The notes: generated from the letters alone by a model not told the origin. A DNA stretch of 64,000 bases from Sphingobium sp. (GCA_035196065.1 CP136575.1:1757444-1821443), one strand, 5' to 3'; positions 1-8,846 are shown, counted from the first letter of the stretch. A program made the numbers and translations.

Positions 1-195
1 GAGTATTGCGGCATTGGCGTAACGCCTTGCGGAAGGTCCCAAAGGTGCACTGGTGATGACGCGGGAGTCGGCAAATACGTCAATTTCAGGCATTTCCAGC
101 GCCTCGATCGCGGCGGCAACGATGCGTCGGGGATCACCGGCAAGCGGGTAGCGCTGGTTGGATCCAATACCAATCAGATAGAGTGACGGTTTCAA
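1..195 (-). CDS. folK: 2-amino-4-hydroxy-6-hydroxymethyldihydropteridine diphosphokinase (N-terminal 65 residues, cut by window edge)
   Basis: The gene runs off the left edge, so only the first 65 codons are visible. The translation has the FolK opening: a hydrophobic strand followed by IGIGSNQRYP (residues 8-17), then a helix and the S-x-x-x-x-SAPLGPS stretch that normally precedes the substrate loop. FolK transfers pyrophosphate from ATP to the pterin in cytosolic folate synthesis. The start is a TTG that overlaps the aguB stop codon (TTGA), so translation is probably coupled to aguB. The catalytic aspartates lie outside the window. The family call is good; the exact start is inferred from the overlap and from the position of the first strand. 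Confidence 0.75.
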   Translation of the reverse strand, partial: MKPSLYLIGIGSNQRYPLAGDPRRIVAAAIEALEMPEIDVFADSRVITSAPLGPSARRYANAAIL

Positions 196-1058
196 ATATC
201 CTCCACCAGCCGCCCGTAAAGCTGCGGCCTGCGATCACGGAAAAAGCCCATAGAGGCACGGTGCAACCGGGCCTGGTCGAGATCAAAACTGGCGACCAAC
301 AGCCCGGTTTCGCTGTCATCAAGATCGCAGACAATATCGCCCCATTCATTGGCGATGAAGCTGGTGCCATAGAATTTCTGTGCAGAGCCGCCATGATCAG
401 CCTCTGCGCCGACGCGGTTGGCGGCAATCACCGGCATGCAATTCGAAACTGCATGGCCAACCATTGCACGCCGCCACATATGCCTTGTATCCAGCGTAGC
501 GTCTTGCGGCTCTGCTCCGATTGCGGTGGGATAAAGGAGCATTTCTGCACCCATCAGGGCCATTGAACGCGCACATTCGGGATACCATTGATCCCAGCAG
601 ATGCCGACACCGATGCGAGTGCCAAAAACGTCCCACACTTTGAACCCCTTGTTGCCGGGGCGGAAATAATATTTTTCCTGATAGCCTGGACCGTCGGGAA
701 TATGGCTTTTGCGATAGGTGCCCAGAATGTCGCCATTGGCGTCGATCATCGCGATGGTGTTGTAGAAATGCGAACCATCCCGTTCGAAAAAACTGGTGGG
801 GATGGCGACACCCAACTTTTTCGCCAATTTCGCCATTGCCTGAACCGAAGGATGCTCAAGCGTTGGGCGAGCGAGCGCAAAATGGGCTTCTTCCTGTGTT
901 TTGCAGAAATAAGGGCCAGAGAATAATTCGGGCGGCAGGATGATCTGCGCGCCTTCATGTGCCGCCTGTTCAACCAGGCCGGCGACAGCATCAATGTTTT
1001 CAGCCTCGCTGGCCATAAGGGGCAGCTGCAATGCCGCGACGGAGATAGAACGGGTCAT
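192..1058 (-). CDS. aguB: N-carbamoylputrescine amidase
   Basis: A 288-residue nitrilase-superfamily protein that hydrolyses N-carbamoylputrescine to putrescine, CO2 and ammonia in the cytosol. The catalytic triad is visible: Glu44 in PPELF, Lys117 in YRKSHIP and Cys154 in GICWDQWYPE. The WDQWYPE and DGPGYQEKYYF stretches are typical of AguB rather than of general nitrilases. It lies downstream of aguA on the same strand, with one exported protein gene between them, so the two steps from agmatine to putrescine are encoded together. I chose the ATG at 1058 over an upstream in-frame codon because the family starts two or three residues before the first strand (SVAALQ) and AGG lies just upstream. 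Confidence 0.93.
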   Translation of the reverse strand: MTRSISVAALQLPLMASEAENIDAVAGLVEQAAHEGAQIILPPELFSGPYFCKTQEEAHFALARPTLEHPSVQAMAKLAKKLGVAIPTSFFERDGSHFYNTIAMIDANGDILGTYRKSHIPDGPGYQEKYYFRPGNKGFKVWDVFGTRIGVGICWDQWYPECARSMALMGAEMLLYPTAIGAEPQDATLDTRHMWRRAMVGHAVSNCMPVIAANRVGAEADHGGSAQKFYGTSFIANEWGDIVCDLDDSETGLLVASFDLDQARLHRASMGFFRDRRPQLYGRLVEDI

Positions 1059-1152
1059 GGCCTGCCTATAGCCGCACGTCCGAACGCGCGGCAATGCTGA
1101 TTGTCAATAAAGGGGGCGGCAGAGCTGACAAGGCCAGCCCTGCCATTTTAGA

Positions 1153-2028
1153 TCAAAGCCGCTTTTTGAACAGCAGGGTCATCCGGTCGGTTTCGCCAAT
1201 CGCCTCATATTTTGCGCGATCGACATCCTTTTTGGCAAGCACCGGGGGCAAGGTCCACACGCCATCTGGCCAGTCGGCACTGTCCTTTGGGTTGGCGTTC
1301 ACTTCGCTTTTGCCGACCAGTTCAAAGCCGTTGATTTCCATCATCTTGATGACATCGGCTTCGCGCATATAGCCTTTGCCGCCATCGGTGTAGCTATATG
1401 GTGCATCGGCCTTTGCGCGGTGCTGTTCGATGCCAACAAGGCCGTCGTCCCTCAGCAGTTCGCGCATCGCCTTCAGTTCGGAATCAGCAATGTTCCAGCG
1501 GTTGATATTGTGCATCATCCGCATGATCAGGATGCGGTCGAATGTGCCTTTCTGGCCTTCGGGAATATCACCCAGTGTGAAAGCGGAATAATCGGTCGCC
1601 GGGCGTCCGGTTACCTTCGCAACATCGGCGGCATAGCTGGCCGCGCCTGCCTTAATGCCTTCCTGCCGCTTGGGATCCGCAAAGCCTGCCGGATTGAAAT
1701 AGAGGCCGACCAGCTTGCCGGGGCCATCGACATAACGACCGAGCAGGCGCGATACCCATTCGCCGCCAGGTGCATATTCGCCGATCTTGTGATCGGGATG
1801 AACACGGAAGAATTCGAGTGTTTCGGCAGGGTGGCGATATTTGTCACGCTTTGCGTCTTCGGCACGCGAAGGGTCTGCCAAGATCTGGCCGAGGCGTTGT
1901 TGGTGCGCCTTGTGCATTTGCGCATGGGCGGCGGAGTCCTTGCCTTTGGCATTGCCATGATCATGGGCGTAGACGCCGCTACCAAGCAATGTTGCCGCCG
2001 CAGCGGCAAGCCATATCGTCTTTTTCAT
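1153..2028 (-). CDS. exported class I methyltransferase-like protein (COG4798 type)
   Basis: A 291-residue protein with a clear Sec signal peptide (MKK, then a run of Ala/Leu, cleavage near VYAHD, residues 20-23) followed by a His-rich linker. The mature part resembles predicted secreted methyltransferases of the COG4798 group: a motif I-like GEYAPGGEW near residue 83, a DxxLI-type strand (FDRILIMRMMHNI) and a C-terminal FELVGKSEVNANP segment. Family knowledge gives no firm substrate, and SAM is not normally found in the periplasm, so catalysis is doubtful. It sits between aguA and aguB on the same strand. GAGGACC precedes the ATG. Confidence 0.75.
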   Translation of the reverse strand: MKKTIWLAAAAATLLGSGVYAHDHGNAKGKDSAAHAQMHKAHQQRLGQILADPSRAEDAKRDKYRHPAETLEFFRVHPDHKIGEYAPGGEWVSRLLGRYVDGPGKLVGLYFNPAGFADPKRQEGIKAGAASYAADVAKVTGRPATDYSAFTLGDIPEGQKGTFDRILIMRMMHNINRWNIADSELKAMRELLRDDGLVGIEQHRAKADAPYSYTDGGKGYMREADVIKMMEINGFELVGKSEVNANPKDSADWPDGVWTLPPVLAKKDVDRAKYEAIGETDRMTLLFKKRL

Positions 2029-2096
2029 CGGGAAGGTCCTCTCGTTTCAACAGGGAAGCCGCAATATGGGCTGCCTATGGCAGATTGCCAATAGGG

Positions 2097-3077
2097 TCAG
2101 GCTGGCAGTTGCTGGCTTGAACAGTGGAAACTGCCGCCGCCGGTCAACACGGCATCTGCACGCACGCCAACGATCTTTCGTCCGGGGAAAAGTGGTTCGA
2201 GTGCGGCCAACGCGTCTTCATCATGGCGGCTGCCATAAATTGGAACGACGACAGCACTGTTGCCGATGTAAAAGTTCATATAGCTGGCCGGGACCGCTTC
2301 GCCATCTTGCTCGAACCTGCCGACTGAGGGCAGGGGTGTCACGCGGCAGCCAAAGGCTTCGGCCCGCGCCCGCGCATCGACGAAGACTTCGGCGTTCGGA
2401 TCATTACTATCGCGCGCCTCGGGGATCACCAGATGGTTGGGGCCGACGAAGCGGGCAAGATTATCGATATGGCCATCGGTGTGATCATTGGCGAGGCCAT
2501 CACCGAGCCACAGCAAGCGTTCAATGCCGAGGTCGCGGGCAAGCCGTTCTTCGATAGCTTTTTGATCGAGCGCGGGGTTGCGATTGGGGTTCAACAGGCA
2601 ATCCGCGGTGGTCACCGCAAGGCCTGCGCCATCGACGTCAATCGATCCGCCTTCCAATATCCAGTCGCAGGTGCTGATTGTCAGGCCAGCCGCGCGCGCC
2701 AGTTCGGCGCCGATGGTCTGATCGCCTTCATAACGGAAACGGTTGCCCCAGCCGTTGAAACCGAAATTGCGGGCGATCCGGTCTGCACCCGAGCCAACAA
2801 TGATGCAGCCTGTATCGCGCAGCCAGACATCACCGATCAGTCTGTCTTCTATGACGACACCATCGTCGACCAGTGCGCGGGCGATGCCCGTTGCCGTCGC
2901 GCCCTTGGCAATCAGGTGCACGCGTTCCCCGCTGCCGCCATCATGCACCGCATTGGCAAAGGCCGCGATTTGCTTTTGGGCTGCTGCCAAAGGCTCGCCC
3001 CAGGCATCGGGATCAGACGGGAAGCCGATCCAGACGCCTTCGTGCGGAGCCCATTCAGCGAGCATGCGAATGGTCAT
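2097..3077 (-). CDS. aguA: agmatine deiminase
   Basis: A 326-residue protein of the peptidyl-arginine deiminase/agmatine deiminase family, converting agmatine to N-carbamoylputrescine and ammonia. It shows the N-terminal WAPHEGVWIGFP, the WLRDTGCIIV and LEGGSIDVDG segments, the LANDHTDGHIDN motif with catalytic Asp and His, and a C-terminal GGGSFHCSSQQ whose Cys319 is the expected nucleophile. It begins 6 bases after the upstream M28 peptidase gene, so the two are probably co-transcribed. No arginine decarboxylase is visible here, so agmatine must come from elsewhere in the genome or from outside the cell. Confidence 0.93.
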   Translation of the reverse strand: MTIRMLAEWAPHEGVWIGFPSDPDAWGEPLAAAQKQIAAFANAVHDGGSGERVHLIAKGATATGIARALVDDGVVIEDRLIGDVWLRDTGCIIVGSGADRIARNFGFNGWGNRFRYEGDQTIGAELARAAGLTISTCDWILEGGSIDVDGAGLAVTTADCLLNPNRNPALDQKAIEERLARDLGIERLLWLGDGLANDHTDGHIDNLARFVGPNHLVIPEARDSNDPNAEVFVDARARAEAFGCRVTPLPSVGRFEQDGEAVPASYMNFYIGNSAVVVPIYGSRHDEDALAALEPLFPGRKIVGVRADAVLTGGGSFHCSSQQLPA

Positions 3078-3083
3078 GGAATA

Positions 3084-4766
3084 CTACTTTCCTGCCCGGC
3101 TCTTGTCGCGAATGGCACGGAACTCGTCACCCTCAACCCAATTGGGCCAGGCGTCGGTCATCGCCAGCATCCGGCCGACGCGGTAATAAAGCCGTAAATC
3201 GGCCATTACGCCCGACCAGTCCCAATTTTCGTCAAACTCGTCGGCCGGGCCGTGGTAGCGATTGGCTTCATAATCCTTCGCTGCGGCTTCCCCTGCGGCG
3301 CGACCGCCCTTCACCAAATCGTCGCCGCCTTCGAAATAGACCATGGGTACGCCCAGCTTGGCGAAACTGAAATGGTCGGAGCGGTAATAGAAACCCTTTT
3401 CCGGCGTTGGTTCGCGATCTGGCGTGCGGCCTTCGATCTTGGCGGCGGCATTCAAATAATCGTCAAGTTGCGACTTGCCCATGCCGATGACCGTCAGGTT
3501 CTTTGCCGGCCCGGTCATCGAAAAGGCATCCATATTCACGCCGCCAACCGTCCGCGCGAGCGGGTAGATCGGGTTTTCGGCATAATATTTTGAACCCAAC
3601 AGCCCTGATTCCTCGGCGGTTACGGCTAGGAAGATCACGCTGCGGTCGGGGGCGCCGCCTTTCTGGAAGGCCTCGGCCAGCGCGACCAGCGCGGCGGTGC
3701 CAGTGGCATTATCGACTGCACCGTTGCAGATTTCGTCGCCATCCTTGGGTGTACAGCGGCCCAGATGGTCCCAATGCGCGCTGTAGAGGACATATTCGTC
3801 AGGCCGCTTTGCGCCCTTCAATATGCCGACGATGTTGCGGCTGTTCTTTTTGGAGATGCTATTCTCAAAACTCATGCCAGCTTTCAGGCCCAACGGAACG
3901 GCTTTGAAGCCTTTTTGCTTGGCCGCTGCCATGGCTTTTTCCAGATCCTGTCCACCTGCGGCCATGATCTGCGCAGCGATATCCTTTTGAACCCAGCCAT
4001 TGGCTTCGGTCTGGCTTGCGCCGCCATCCTTTGACTGGGCAAGGAATTGCGGGCCGGTCCAGCTGGAATTGACGACATTCCAACCATAAGCGGCAGGTGC
4101 GGTATCATGAACGATTAACGCCGCCGCTGCTCCCTGACGGGCGGCTTCCTCGAACTTGTAGGTCCACCGGCCATAATAGGTCATCGCCTTGCCGCCAAAG
4201 GGGCCTTCAAGGCCTGTGCTTTCGAAATCAGGGTCATTGACGAGGATGAGGACGGTTTTCCCCTTCACGTCGACACCGGCATAATCGTTCCAGCCTTTTT
4301 CAGGGGCGTTTATGCCATAGCCGACAAAGACGACATCGCTGTCCTTGATGTCAATGCGCGGCTGTTCGCGGTAGCTGCCGGCGACAAACTGATCGCCATA
4401 GGTAAAGCTCAGCGTCTTGCCATTCTTGCCGCTGACCGTCAGCGGAGAGAAGTTGGCGCCAGCAATCTCGACAAGCGGGACATCCTGCGTCCAGCCGCCA
4501 TCCTTGCTGCTCGACGGGTTGCCCGGCGAAAGCCCCGCCGCCTTGAACTTCTCGATCATCAGCGCGACCGTCTTGTCTTCGCCGGCGGTTCCGGGAGCCC
4601 GACCTTCAAAGGCATCGGACGACAGCGTGCGGGTGATATCCTTCATTGTCGCTTCGGACATTTCGGGCACCGAAACTTGCGGAAGGCCGGCAGCGGATGG
4701 GCCATCGACTGGCTTGCAGCCCGAAAGGGCCAGGGCAGAAACCAGGGTAAGCGTCAACAGGCGCAT
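3084..4766 (-). CDS. M28 family aminopeptidase, lipoprotein
   Basis: About 560 residues with a lipoprotein signal (MRLLTLTLVSALALSGC, lipobox LSGC), so it is probably anchored in the outer membrane. A PA insert occupies roughly residues 130-290. The M28 zinc residues then follow: HWDHLG, GAVDNATGTAAL, TAEESGLLGSKYY, NMDAFSM and RSDHFSF. Such enzymes take N-terminal residues off peptides outside the cytosol. GGAG lies 6 bases before the ATG at 4766, while an ATG at 4769 is only 3 bases away, so 4766 is preferred. It shares a roughly 190-base divergent control region with the S9 peptidase gene and may form an operon with aguA. Confidence 0.9.
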   Translation of the reverse strand: MRLLTLTLVSALALSGCKPVDGPSAAGLPQVSVPEMSEATMKDITRTLSSDAFEGRAPGTAGEDKTVALMIEKFKAAGLSPGNPSSSKDGGWTQDVPLVEIAGANFSPLTVSGKNGKTLSFTYGDQFVAGSYREQPRIDIKDSDVVFVGYGINAPEKGWNDYAGVDVKGKTVLILVNDPDFESTGLEGPFGGKAMTYYGRWTYKFEEAARQGAAAALIVHDTAPAAYGWNVVNSSWTGPQFLAQSKDGGASQTEANGWVQKDIAAQIMAAGGQDLEKAMAAAKQKGFKAVPLGLKAGMSFENSISKKNSRNIVGILKGAKRPDEYVLYSAHWDHLGRCTPKDGDEICNGAVDNATGTAALVALAEAFQKGGAPDRSVIFLAVTAEESGLLGSKYYAENPIYPLARTVGGVNMDAFSMTGPAKNLTVIGMGKSQLDDYLNAAAKIEGRTPDREPTPEKGFYYRSDHFSFAKLGVPMVYFEGGDDLVKGGRAAGEAAAKDYEANRYHGPADEFDENWDWSGVMADLRLYYRVGRMLAMTDAWPNWVEGDEFRAIRDKSRAGK

Positions 4767-4959
4767 CATCTTCTCCAATTCTTAGTTGCCGGGCTTCTGC
4801 CAGAGCGGGCAGGGAGGCTCAAATGAAATCTGTGGGTGGGGAGTCTCCCTCCGCGGTTGCGGTCCGGCAACGGTTCTTGGTCGCCTGTTACATATGGAAA
4901 TCATTGTTGCTTGCCGCGCCGATTCCGTCAGTCTGAAGACAGTCATGAAGGGACGTCGA

Positions 4960-6921
4960 ATGATGAAAATTTCTTTGGCAATCACACTGTGCCTATTGTC
5001 GTGTGGCGCGATGGCGCAAGCAGACGATATGGCAAAGGCATTTGGTAAGCGTGAGGGCATTGAAGACATTTCGCTTTCGCCCAATGGCAACAAAATAGCT
5101 TATATTGAACCCGCGAGTGGCCAAGGCAACCGGCTCTATACTGTGGATCTTTCCGGTGATGGTACGCCAGTTGCAGTCCTTGCGGCCAGCGGCGACCCCG
5201 AACGGCTTAACAATTGCGAATGGGTGTCCGACGTCAGGCTGGTTTGCTTGATTTATGCGGTTTCGGAAGTGGCAGGAGAGCGTTTTGGGGCAAGTCGGCT
5301 GATAGCCGTCAATGCCGATGGTTCGGAACTCAAGATGTTGAGCAAGCGACAAGGCCAGAATGCGGAACGATTCTCCTATTTTGGCGGAGCTCTGATCGAC
5401 TTGCTTCCGGGCGACGATGGGGCGGTGTTGATGGGGCGCGAGTATGTTCCTGAATCGGCCACTGGAACCATGATTTCGAAGGACGAAGATGGTTATGGCG
5501 TTGACCGGATCGACACCTTGCGCCTGTCGAGCAAAAGAGTGGTCAAACCCAGCCGTTTGGCAATGGATTACATTAGCGACGGACTGGGAAACGTCCGCAT
5601 CATGTCAACGATGATTCAAGATGGCGGCTATGACAGCGGTCGCCGCCGCTTTCAGTATCGTGCCGCAGACGGCAGCGATTGGCAGCCGCTTGGTGAATAT
5701 GATTATAACGATGATAGCGGTTTCCTTCCGGTCGCTGTCGATCCTGCAGAGAATGTCGCATATGGTTTTGAAAAGACCGGTGGTCGGCAGGCACTTTACA
5801 AGATGAAATTGGACGCTGGTCTTGCAAAAACGCTGGTTAATGCGCGCGACGATGTGGATGTAGATGGCCTGATCATGCTCGGAAGGCGCAAGCAAATCGT
5901 GGGGTTCAGCTTTGCAACTGACCGCCGTATGGCCGTTTATTTCGATCCTGTGCTGACGAAGATTGGCAGGTCCTTGACGAAGGCATTGCCGGGGGCTGCA
6001 CAGGTGAGCTTTGCTGGCGCGAGCGCCGATGGCAGCAAAATGGTCGTGGGCACCTGGAGCGACACCAACCCTGGCGTCTATTATCACTTCAACCGGACAA
6101 CGAACGAAATCAGGCCGCTTGTGTCTGCAAGACCAGATCTGGAAAAATATGCGTTGGCCGATGTGAAGTCCGTGACGGTTACTGCCGCCGACGGGACGTT
6201 AATTCCCGCCTATCTGACGGTACCGGCAAACGCTCTCGGGAAAAAATTGCCTGCCATTGTCATGCCGCATGGCGGCCCCAGTTCCCGCGATGAATGGGGT
6301 TTTGACTGGCTTGCACAGTTTTTCGTGCAAAAGGGTTTTGCAGTGCTGCAGCCCAATTACCGCGGTTCGAGCGGTTATGGCGACCAATGGTATCAGGACA
6401 ATGGATTTCAGAGTTGGCGGACAGCTATCGGTGACGTGAACGACAGCGGCCGATGGTTGGTGGAGCAGGGGATAGCGGATCCCAGCAAGCTGGCAATTGT
6501 CGGCTGGTCCTATGGGGGCTATGCCGCCTTGCAGTCCGCCGTGTTGGATCCCGACCTTTTCAAGGCCATAGTCGCAATCGCGCCCGTGACCGATTTGGGC
6601 AAGTTGAAGGACGAAAATCTGGGCTATTCCAACTACCGGGTTGTGCGTGACTTTATTGGCAGTGGTCCGCATATCTCGGAAGGCTCACCGGCGCGGAATG
6701 CGAACAAGTTCAAGGCTCCGGTGGTGCTCTTCCATGGCGACCTCGATCTGAATGTTGCGGTGTTTCAGTCGCGATACATGGCCGAGCAGTTGAAGGCCGA
6801 GGGAAAACCCGTCGAATTGACAATTTATCCAAAGCTCGACCATGGGTTGCATGACAGCGCGGCAAGGGCGGACATGCTGACGAAAAGTGCAGCCTTTTTG
6901 TCGGCCGCTTTAGGGCTGTAA
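4960..6921 (+). CDS. S9 family prolyl oligopeptidase-like peptidase, exported
   Basis: About 653 residues: a signal peptide ending near CGAMAQA (residue 22), a beta-propeller region to about residue 380, then an alpha/beta hydrolase domain. The catalytic triad is visible as Ser517 in GWSYGGY, Asp596 in HGDLDLNV and His628 in KLDHGLHD. These peptidases release acyl-amino acids or dipeptides from short peptides. The reading frame is open back to 4786, but the signal peptide and the GAAGGGAC 8 to 10 bases upstream set the start at 4960 (or the next ATG at 4963). It is divergent from the M28 lipoprotein and is followed at once by a strong hairpin terminator. Confidence 0.9.
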   Translation: MMKISLAITLCLLSCGAMAQADDMAKAFGKREGIEDISLSPNGNKIAYIEPASGQGNRLYTVDLSGDGTPVAVLAASGDPERLNNCEWVSDVRLVCLIYAVSEVAGERFGASRLIAVNADGSELKMLSKRQGQNAERFSYFGGALIDLLPGDDGAVLMGREYVPESATGTMISKDEDGYGVDRIDTLRLSSKRVVKPSRLAMDYISDGLGNVRIMSTMIQDGGYDSGRRRFQYRAADGSDWQPLGEYDYNDDSGFLPVAVDPAENVAYGFEKTGGRQALYKMKLDAGLAKTLVNARDDVDVDGLIMLGRRKQIVGFSFATDRRMAVYFDPVLTKIGRSLTKALPGAAQVSFAGASADGSKMVVGTWSDTNPGVYYHFNRTTNEIRPLVSARPDLEKYALADVKSVTVTAADGTLIPAYLTVPANALGKKLPAIVMPHGGPSSRDEWGFDWLAQFFVQKGFAVLQPNYRGSSGYGDQWYQDNGFQSWRTAIGDVNDSGRWLVEQGIADPSKLAIVGWSYGGYAALQSAVLDPDLFKAIVAIAPVTDLGKLKDENLGYSNYRVVRDFIGSGPHISEGSPARNANKFKAPVVLFHGDLDLNVAVFQSRYMAEQLKAEGKPVELTIYPKLDHGLHDSAARADMLTKSAAFLSAALGL

Positions 6922-6932
6922 GGAACCAACAA

Positions 6933-6957
6933 AAAAGGCGGCCAGTGGCCGCCTTTT
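6933..6957. terminator. bidirectional intrinsic terminator
   Basis: A perfect 7-bp stem (GGCGGCC / GGCCGCC) with an AGT loop, flanked by AAAA on the left and TTTT on the right, so it works as a rho-independent terminator in both directions. It sits between the convergent ends of the S9 peptidase gene and rpsD. Confidence 0.92.
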
Positions 6958-6977
6958 CGTAACTTTGATCAAACCGA

Positions 6978-7592
6978 TCAGCGCGAATAGAATTCGACGA
7001 CCAGATTGGGTTCCATCTTTACCGGATAGGGCACTTCGTCGAGCGTCGGAACGCGCGTGAAGGTGATCTTGTCGTTGCCATCGGGGCTGACATAATCGGG
7101 AATGTCACGTTCGGCGAGGCCCTGGGCTTCGATAACGAGAGCCATTTCCTTCGCCTTGTTACCAAGACTGATCACATCGCCGGCATCGATCTGGCGGCTT
7201 GCAATGTTGCACTTCACGCCATTGACGCGGATGTGGCCGTGGCTCACGATCTGGCGCGCAGCGAAGATCGTCGGAGCAAATTTTGCACGATATACGATCA
7301 TGTCGAGGCGGCGTTCCAGCAGACCGATTAGGTTCTGGCTGGTGTCACCCTTCATGCGGTTTGCTTCCTGATAGGCGCGCTTGAACTGCTTTTCAGTGAT
7401 GTCGCCATAATAGCCCTTCAGCTTCTGCTTTGCGCGCAGCTGCAGGCCATAGTCGGAAATCTTGCCCTTGCGGCGCTGACCATGCTGGCCCGGGCCATAT
7501 TCGCGGCGGTTCACCGGTGATTTAGGGCGGCCCCAGATATTTTCACCAAGGCGACGGTCGATTTTATACTTCGAATTCTGACGCTTCGACAT
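6978..7592 (-). CDS. rpsD: 30S ribosomal protein S4
   Basis: 204 residues with the usual S4 layout: N-terminal [14 protein letters not shown], the [15 protein letters not shown] basic segment, and the S4 RNA-binding domain around [15 protein letters not shown] and [10 protein letters not shown]. It binds the 16S rRNA five-way junction and starts small-subunit assembly. Alphaproteobacterial S4 lacks the N-terminal zinc cysteines, as here. The ATG at 7592 gives the family start; an in-frame TTG three codons earlier is rejected. AAAGGAC lies about 9 bases upstream. It appears to be a single-gene unit. Confidence 0.97.
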   Translation of the reverse strand: MSKRQNSKYKIDRRLGENIWGRPKSPVNRREYGPGQHGQRRKGKISDYGLQLRAKQKLKGYYGDITEKQFKRAYQEANRMKGDTSQNLIGLLERRLDMIVYRAKFAPTIFAARQIVSHGHIRVNGVKCNIASRQIDAGDVISLGNKAKEMALVIEAQGLAERDIPDYVSPDGNDKITFTRVPTLDEVPYPVKMEPNLVVEFYSR

Positions 7593-7709
7593 GAGGGTCA
7601 AAGTCCTTTCAATTGCGTTACATTCATGTTCCCGGAACCGCGCGATACCCGGATATGGGCACCGGACACCTGCTTCACCGGAAGTGCAGGGTCAATTGCG
7701 AAGGTCGCG

Positions 7710-7737
7710 CCATTAACGGCGTTGCCCCGAAAGTCAA
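7710..7737 (-). promoter_or_regulatory. candidate rpsD promoter
   Basis: On the minus strand TTGACT (7737-7732) is followed after 16 bases by TAATGG (7715-7710), resembling the alphaproteobacterial housekeeping promoter. It leaves a leader of about 110 bases before rpsD. This is an inference from similarity only; the -10 is weak. Confidence 0.35.
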
Positions 7738-7761
7738 GCGATTGCTATCGCGGTGTAGCGG

Positions 7762-8001
7762 TCAGCCGTTGGCCGGTGCACGTGTGGTCCGCTGGATTTC
7801 GCCAACATCCTGCCGGGCCTGCGCCTCGGCAGCATCCCATTCTGCCTTAGTGCGGCAGATTTTCTTCGCACGGACCAAAGATCCGATCTGCTTTTCGCGT
7901 TTGCAGATCTTTTTGTCGGCATCGGCAGATGCAGCAGCGCCATCTACAGCTGCTGGGGCAGCCTGCATAAGCAACAAGGCGCTCGCCAAGGACAATATCA
8001 T
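7762..8001 (-). CDS. small secreted protein, paralogue of 8490-8774
   Basis: 79 residues starting with a short signal peptide (hydrophobic residues 2-13, Ala-rich to about 26). The mature part is charged and carries KKICK, then G-S-x-x-x-x-KKICRTKAEW (residues 29-56). The same arrangement (KKICK, arginine-rich linker, KRICKTEEEW) occurs in the protein at 8490-8774, so the two are related. Each has two cysteines and would be exported. GGAG lies 6 bases before the ATG. I recognise the type from sphingomonad genomes but know no function. It reads away from the chorismate mutase gene. Confidence 0.72.
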   Translation of the reverse strand: MILSLASALLLMQAAPAAVDGAAASADADKKICKREKQIGSLVRAKKICRTKAEWDAAEAQARQDVGEIQRTTRAPANG

Positions 8002-8140
8002 TTAAATCTCCGTCATTCTCAAATTTACTGGATCGGTATCCGATCGATGCCTCTTCTGATAGCCTGTTTCGACGAACAGCAACAGGATAGAGGCCTCCAA
8101 GGCTCGACAGTCAGCTGCTGAGGGCCTAAGGACGCGGCCC

Positions 8141-8467
8141 ATGACAGCACAATCCGTCCCTGAAATGGCCAAAGATCCTGCCCACTGCATGACCATGGCG
8201 GAAGTACGCGCCGGCGTTGATCAACTTGATGCAGAAATCGTTGCGTTGCTTGCCCGTCGCTTCGCTTATATGAGTGCTGCAGCTCGTATAAAAGATGATC
8301 GCAACAGCGTGCGGGACGAGGTTCGCAAGGCCCAGGTGATTGCTAATGCGCGCCGCGCCGCGCTCGACCTTCGTATCCCGCAGGACGTTATTGCTGCAAT
8401 GTGGGAAACGCTGGTCGAAGGTTCGATTGCGTATGAATATGATCGCTGGGATGCCCTGCGCGGTTGA
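8141..8467 (+). CDS. AroQ-class chorismate mutase
   Basis: 108 residues, all-helical, of the AroQ/PchB type that turns chorismate into prephenate (or, in PchB, isochorismate into salicylate and pyruvate). Helix 1 carries VRAGVDQLDAEIVALLARR, with the catalytic Arg and the D-x-x-I-x-x-L-x-x-R pattern; later helices hold A-x-x-K and the active-site segment around PQDVIAAMWETLVEG. There is no signal peptide, so it is cytosolic. AGGA sits about 9 bases upstream. No salicylate or phenylalanine gene adjoins it, so I favour plain chorismate mutase. Confidence 0.85.
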   Translation: MTAQSVPEMAKDPAHCMTMAEVRAGVDQLDAEIVALLARRFAYMSAAARIKDDRNSVRDEVRKAQVIANARRAALDLRIPQDVIAAMWETLVEGSIAYEYDRWDALRG

Positions 8468-8489
8468 TTGAACCGCAGATCGGCCGGCC

Positions 8490-8774
8490 TCAGGGTTGGC
8501 CCATACCGCCTACATTTTCCATATCCGCGCGACTGGTTTGCGAACGCACACCGATTTCCTGACCGTCTTCCGGCGTGTTCCATTCTTCTTCGGTCTTACA
8601 GATGCGCTTGGAAATGCGCGTCCCGGTCCTCCGCGGGTCATTCTTGCAGATCTTTTTCGCTTTGGCTTTCGCTTGAGGCGCTGCCGCCATGGTGGGCGCT
8701 GCCTCTGCAGCATCGGCCGCAGGCGCAGCGGCAGGGGTCAGCAGCAACAGGGCGATAGTTTCAATCACGGGCAT
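8490..8774 (-). CDS. small secreted protein, paralogue of 7762-8001
   Basis: 94 residues from the ATG at 8774, which has GGAG 9 bases upstream; the frame opens earlier, but the signal peptide (VIETIALLLLTPAAAPAADA) fixes this start. After an Ala/Lys-rich linker it has KKICKNDPRRTGTRISKRIC followed by KTEEEW, matching the KKICK...KKICRTKAEW core of its neighbour, then a polar tail. The two cysteines are conserved in both paralogues and could form a disulfide. Function unknown. It follows trmJ on the same strand after about 70 bases. Confidence 0.7.
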   Translation of the reverse strand: MPVIETIALLLLTPAAAPAADAAEAAPTMAAAPQAKAKAKKICKNDPRRTGTRISKRICKTEEEWNTPEDGQEIGVRSQTSRADMENVGGMGQP

Positions 8775-8846
8775 TCGGAATTCTCCAAGAGGAAAGAGGC
8801 GGGATAGGAGGAAATGGGATGCGAGCAAGTCTGAATCGTAAAGCGC

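Noticed and set aside
4786..4959. Extra N-terminal 58 codons of the S9 peptidase frame
   Set aside because: The signal peptide begins at 4960/4963 with a ribosome binding site just before it; the upstream codons do not resemble the family.
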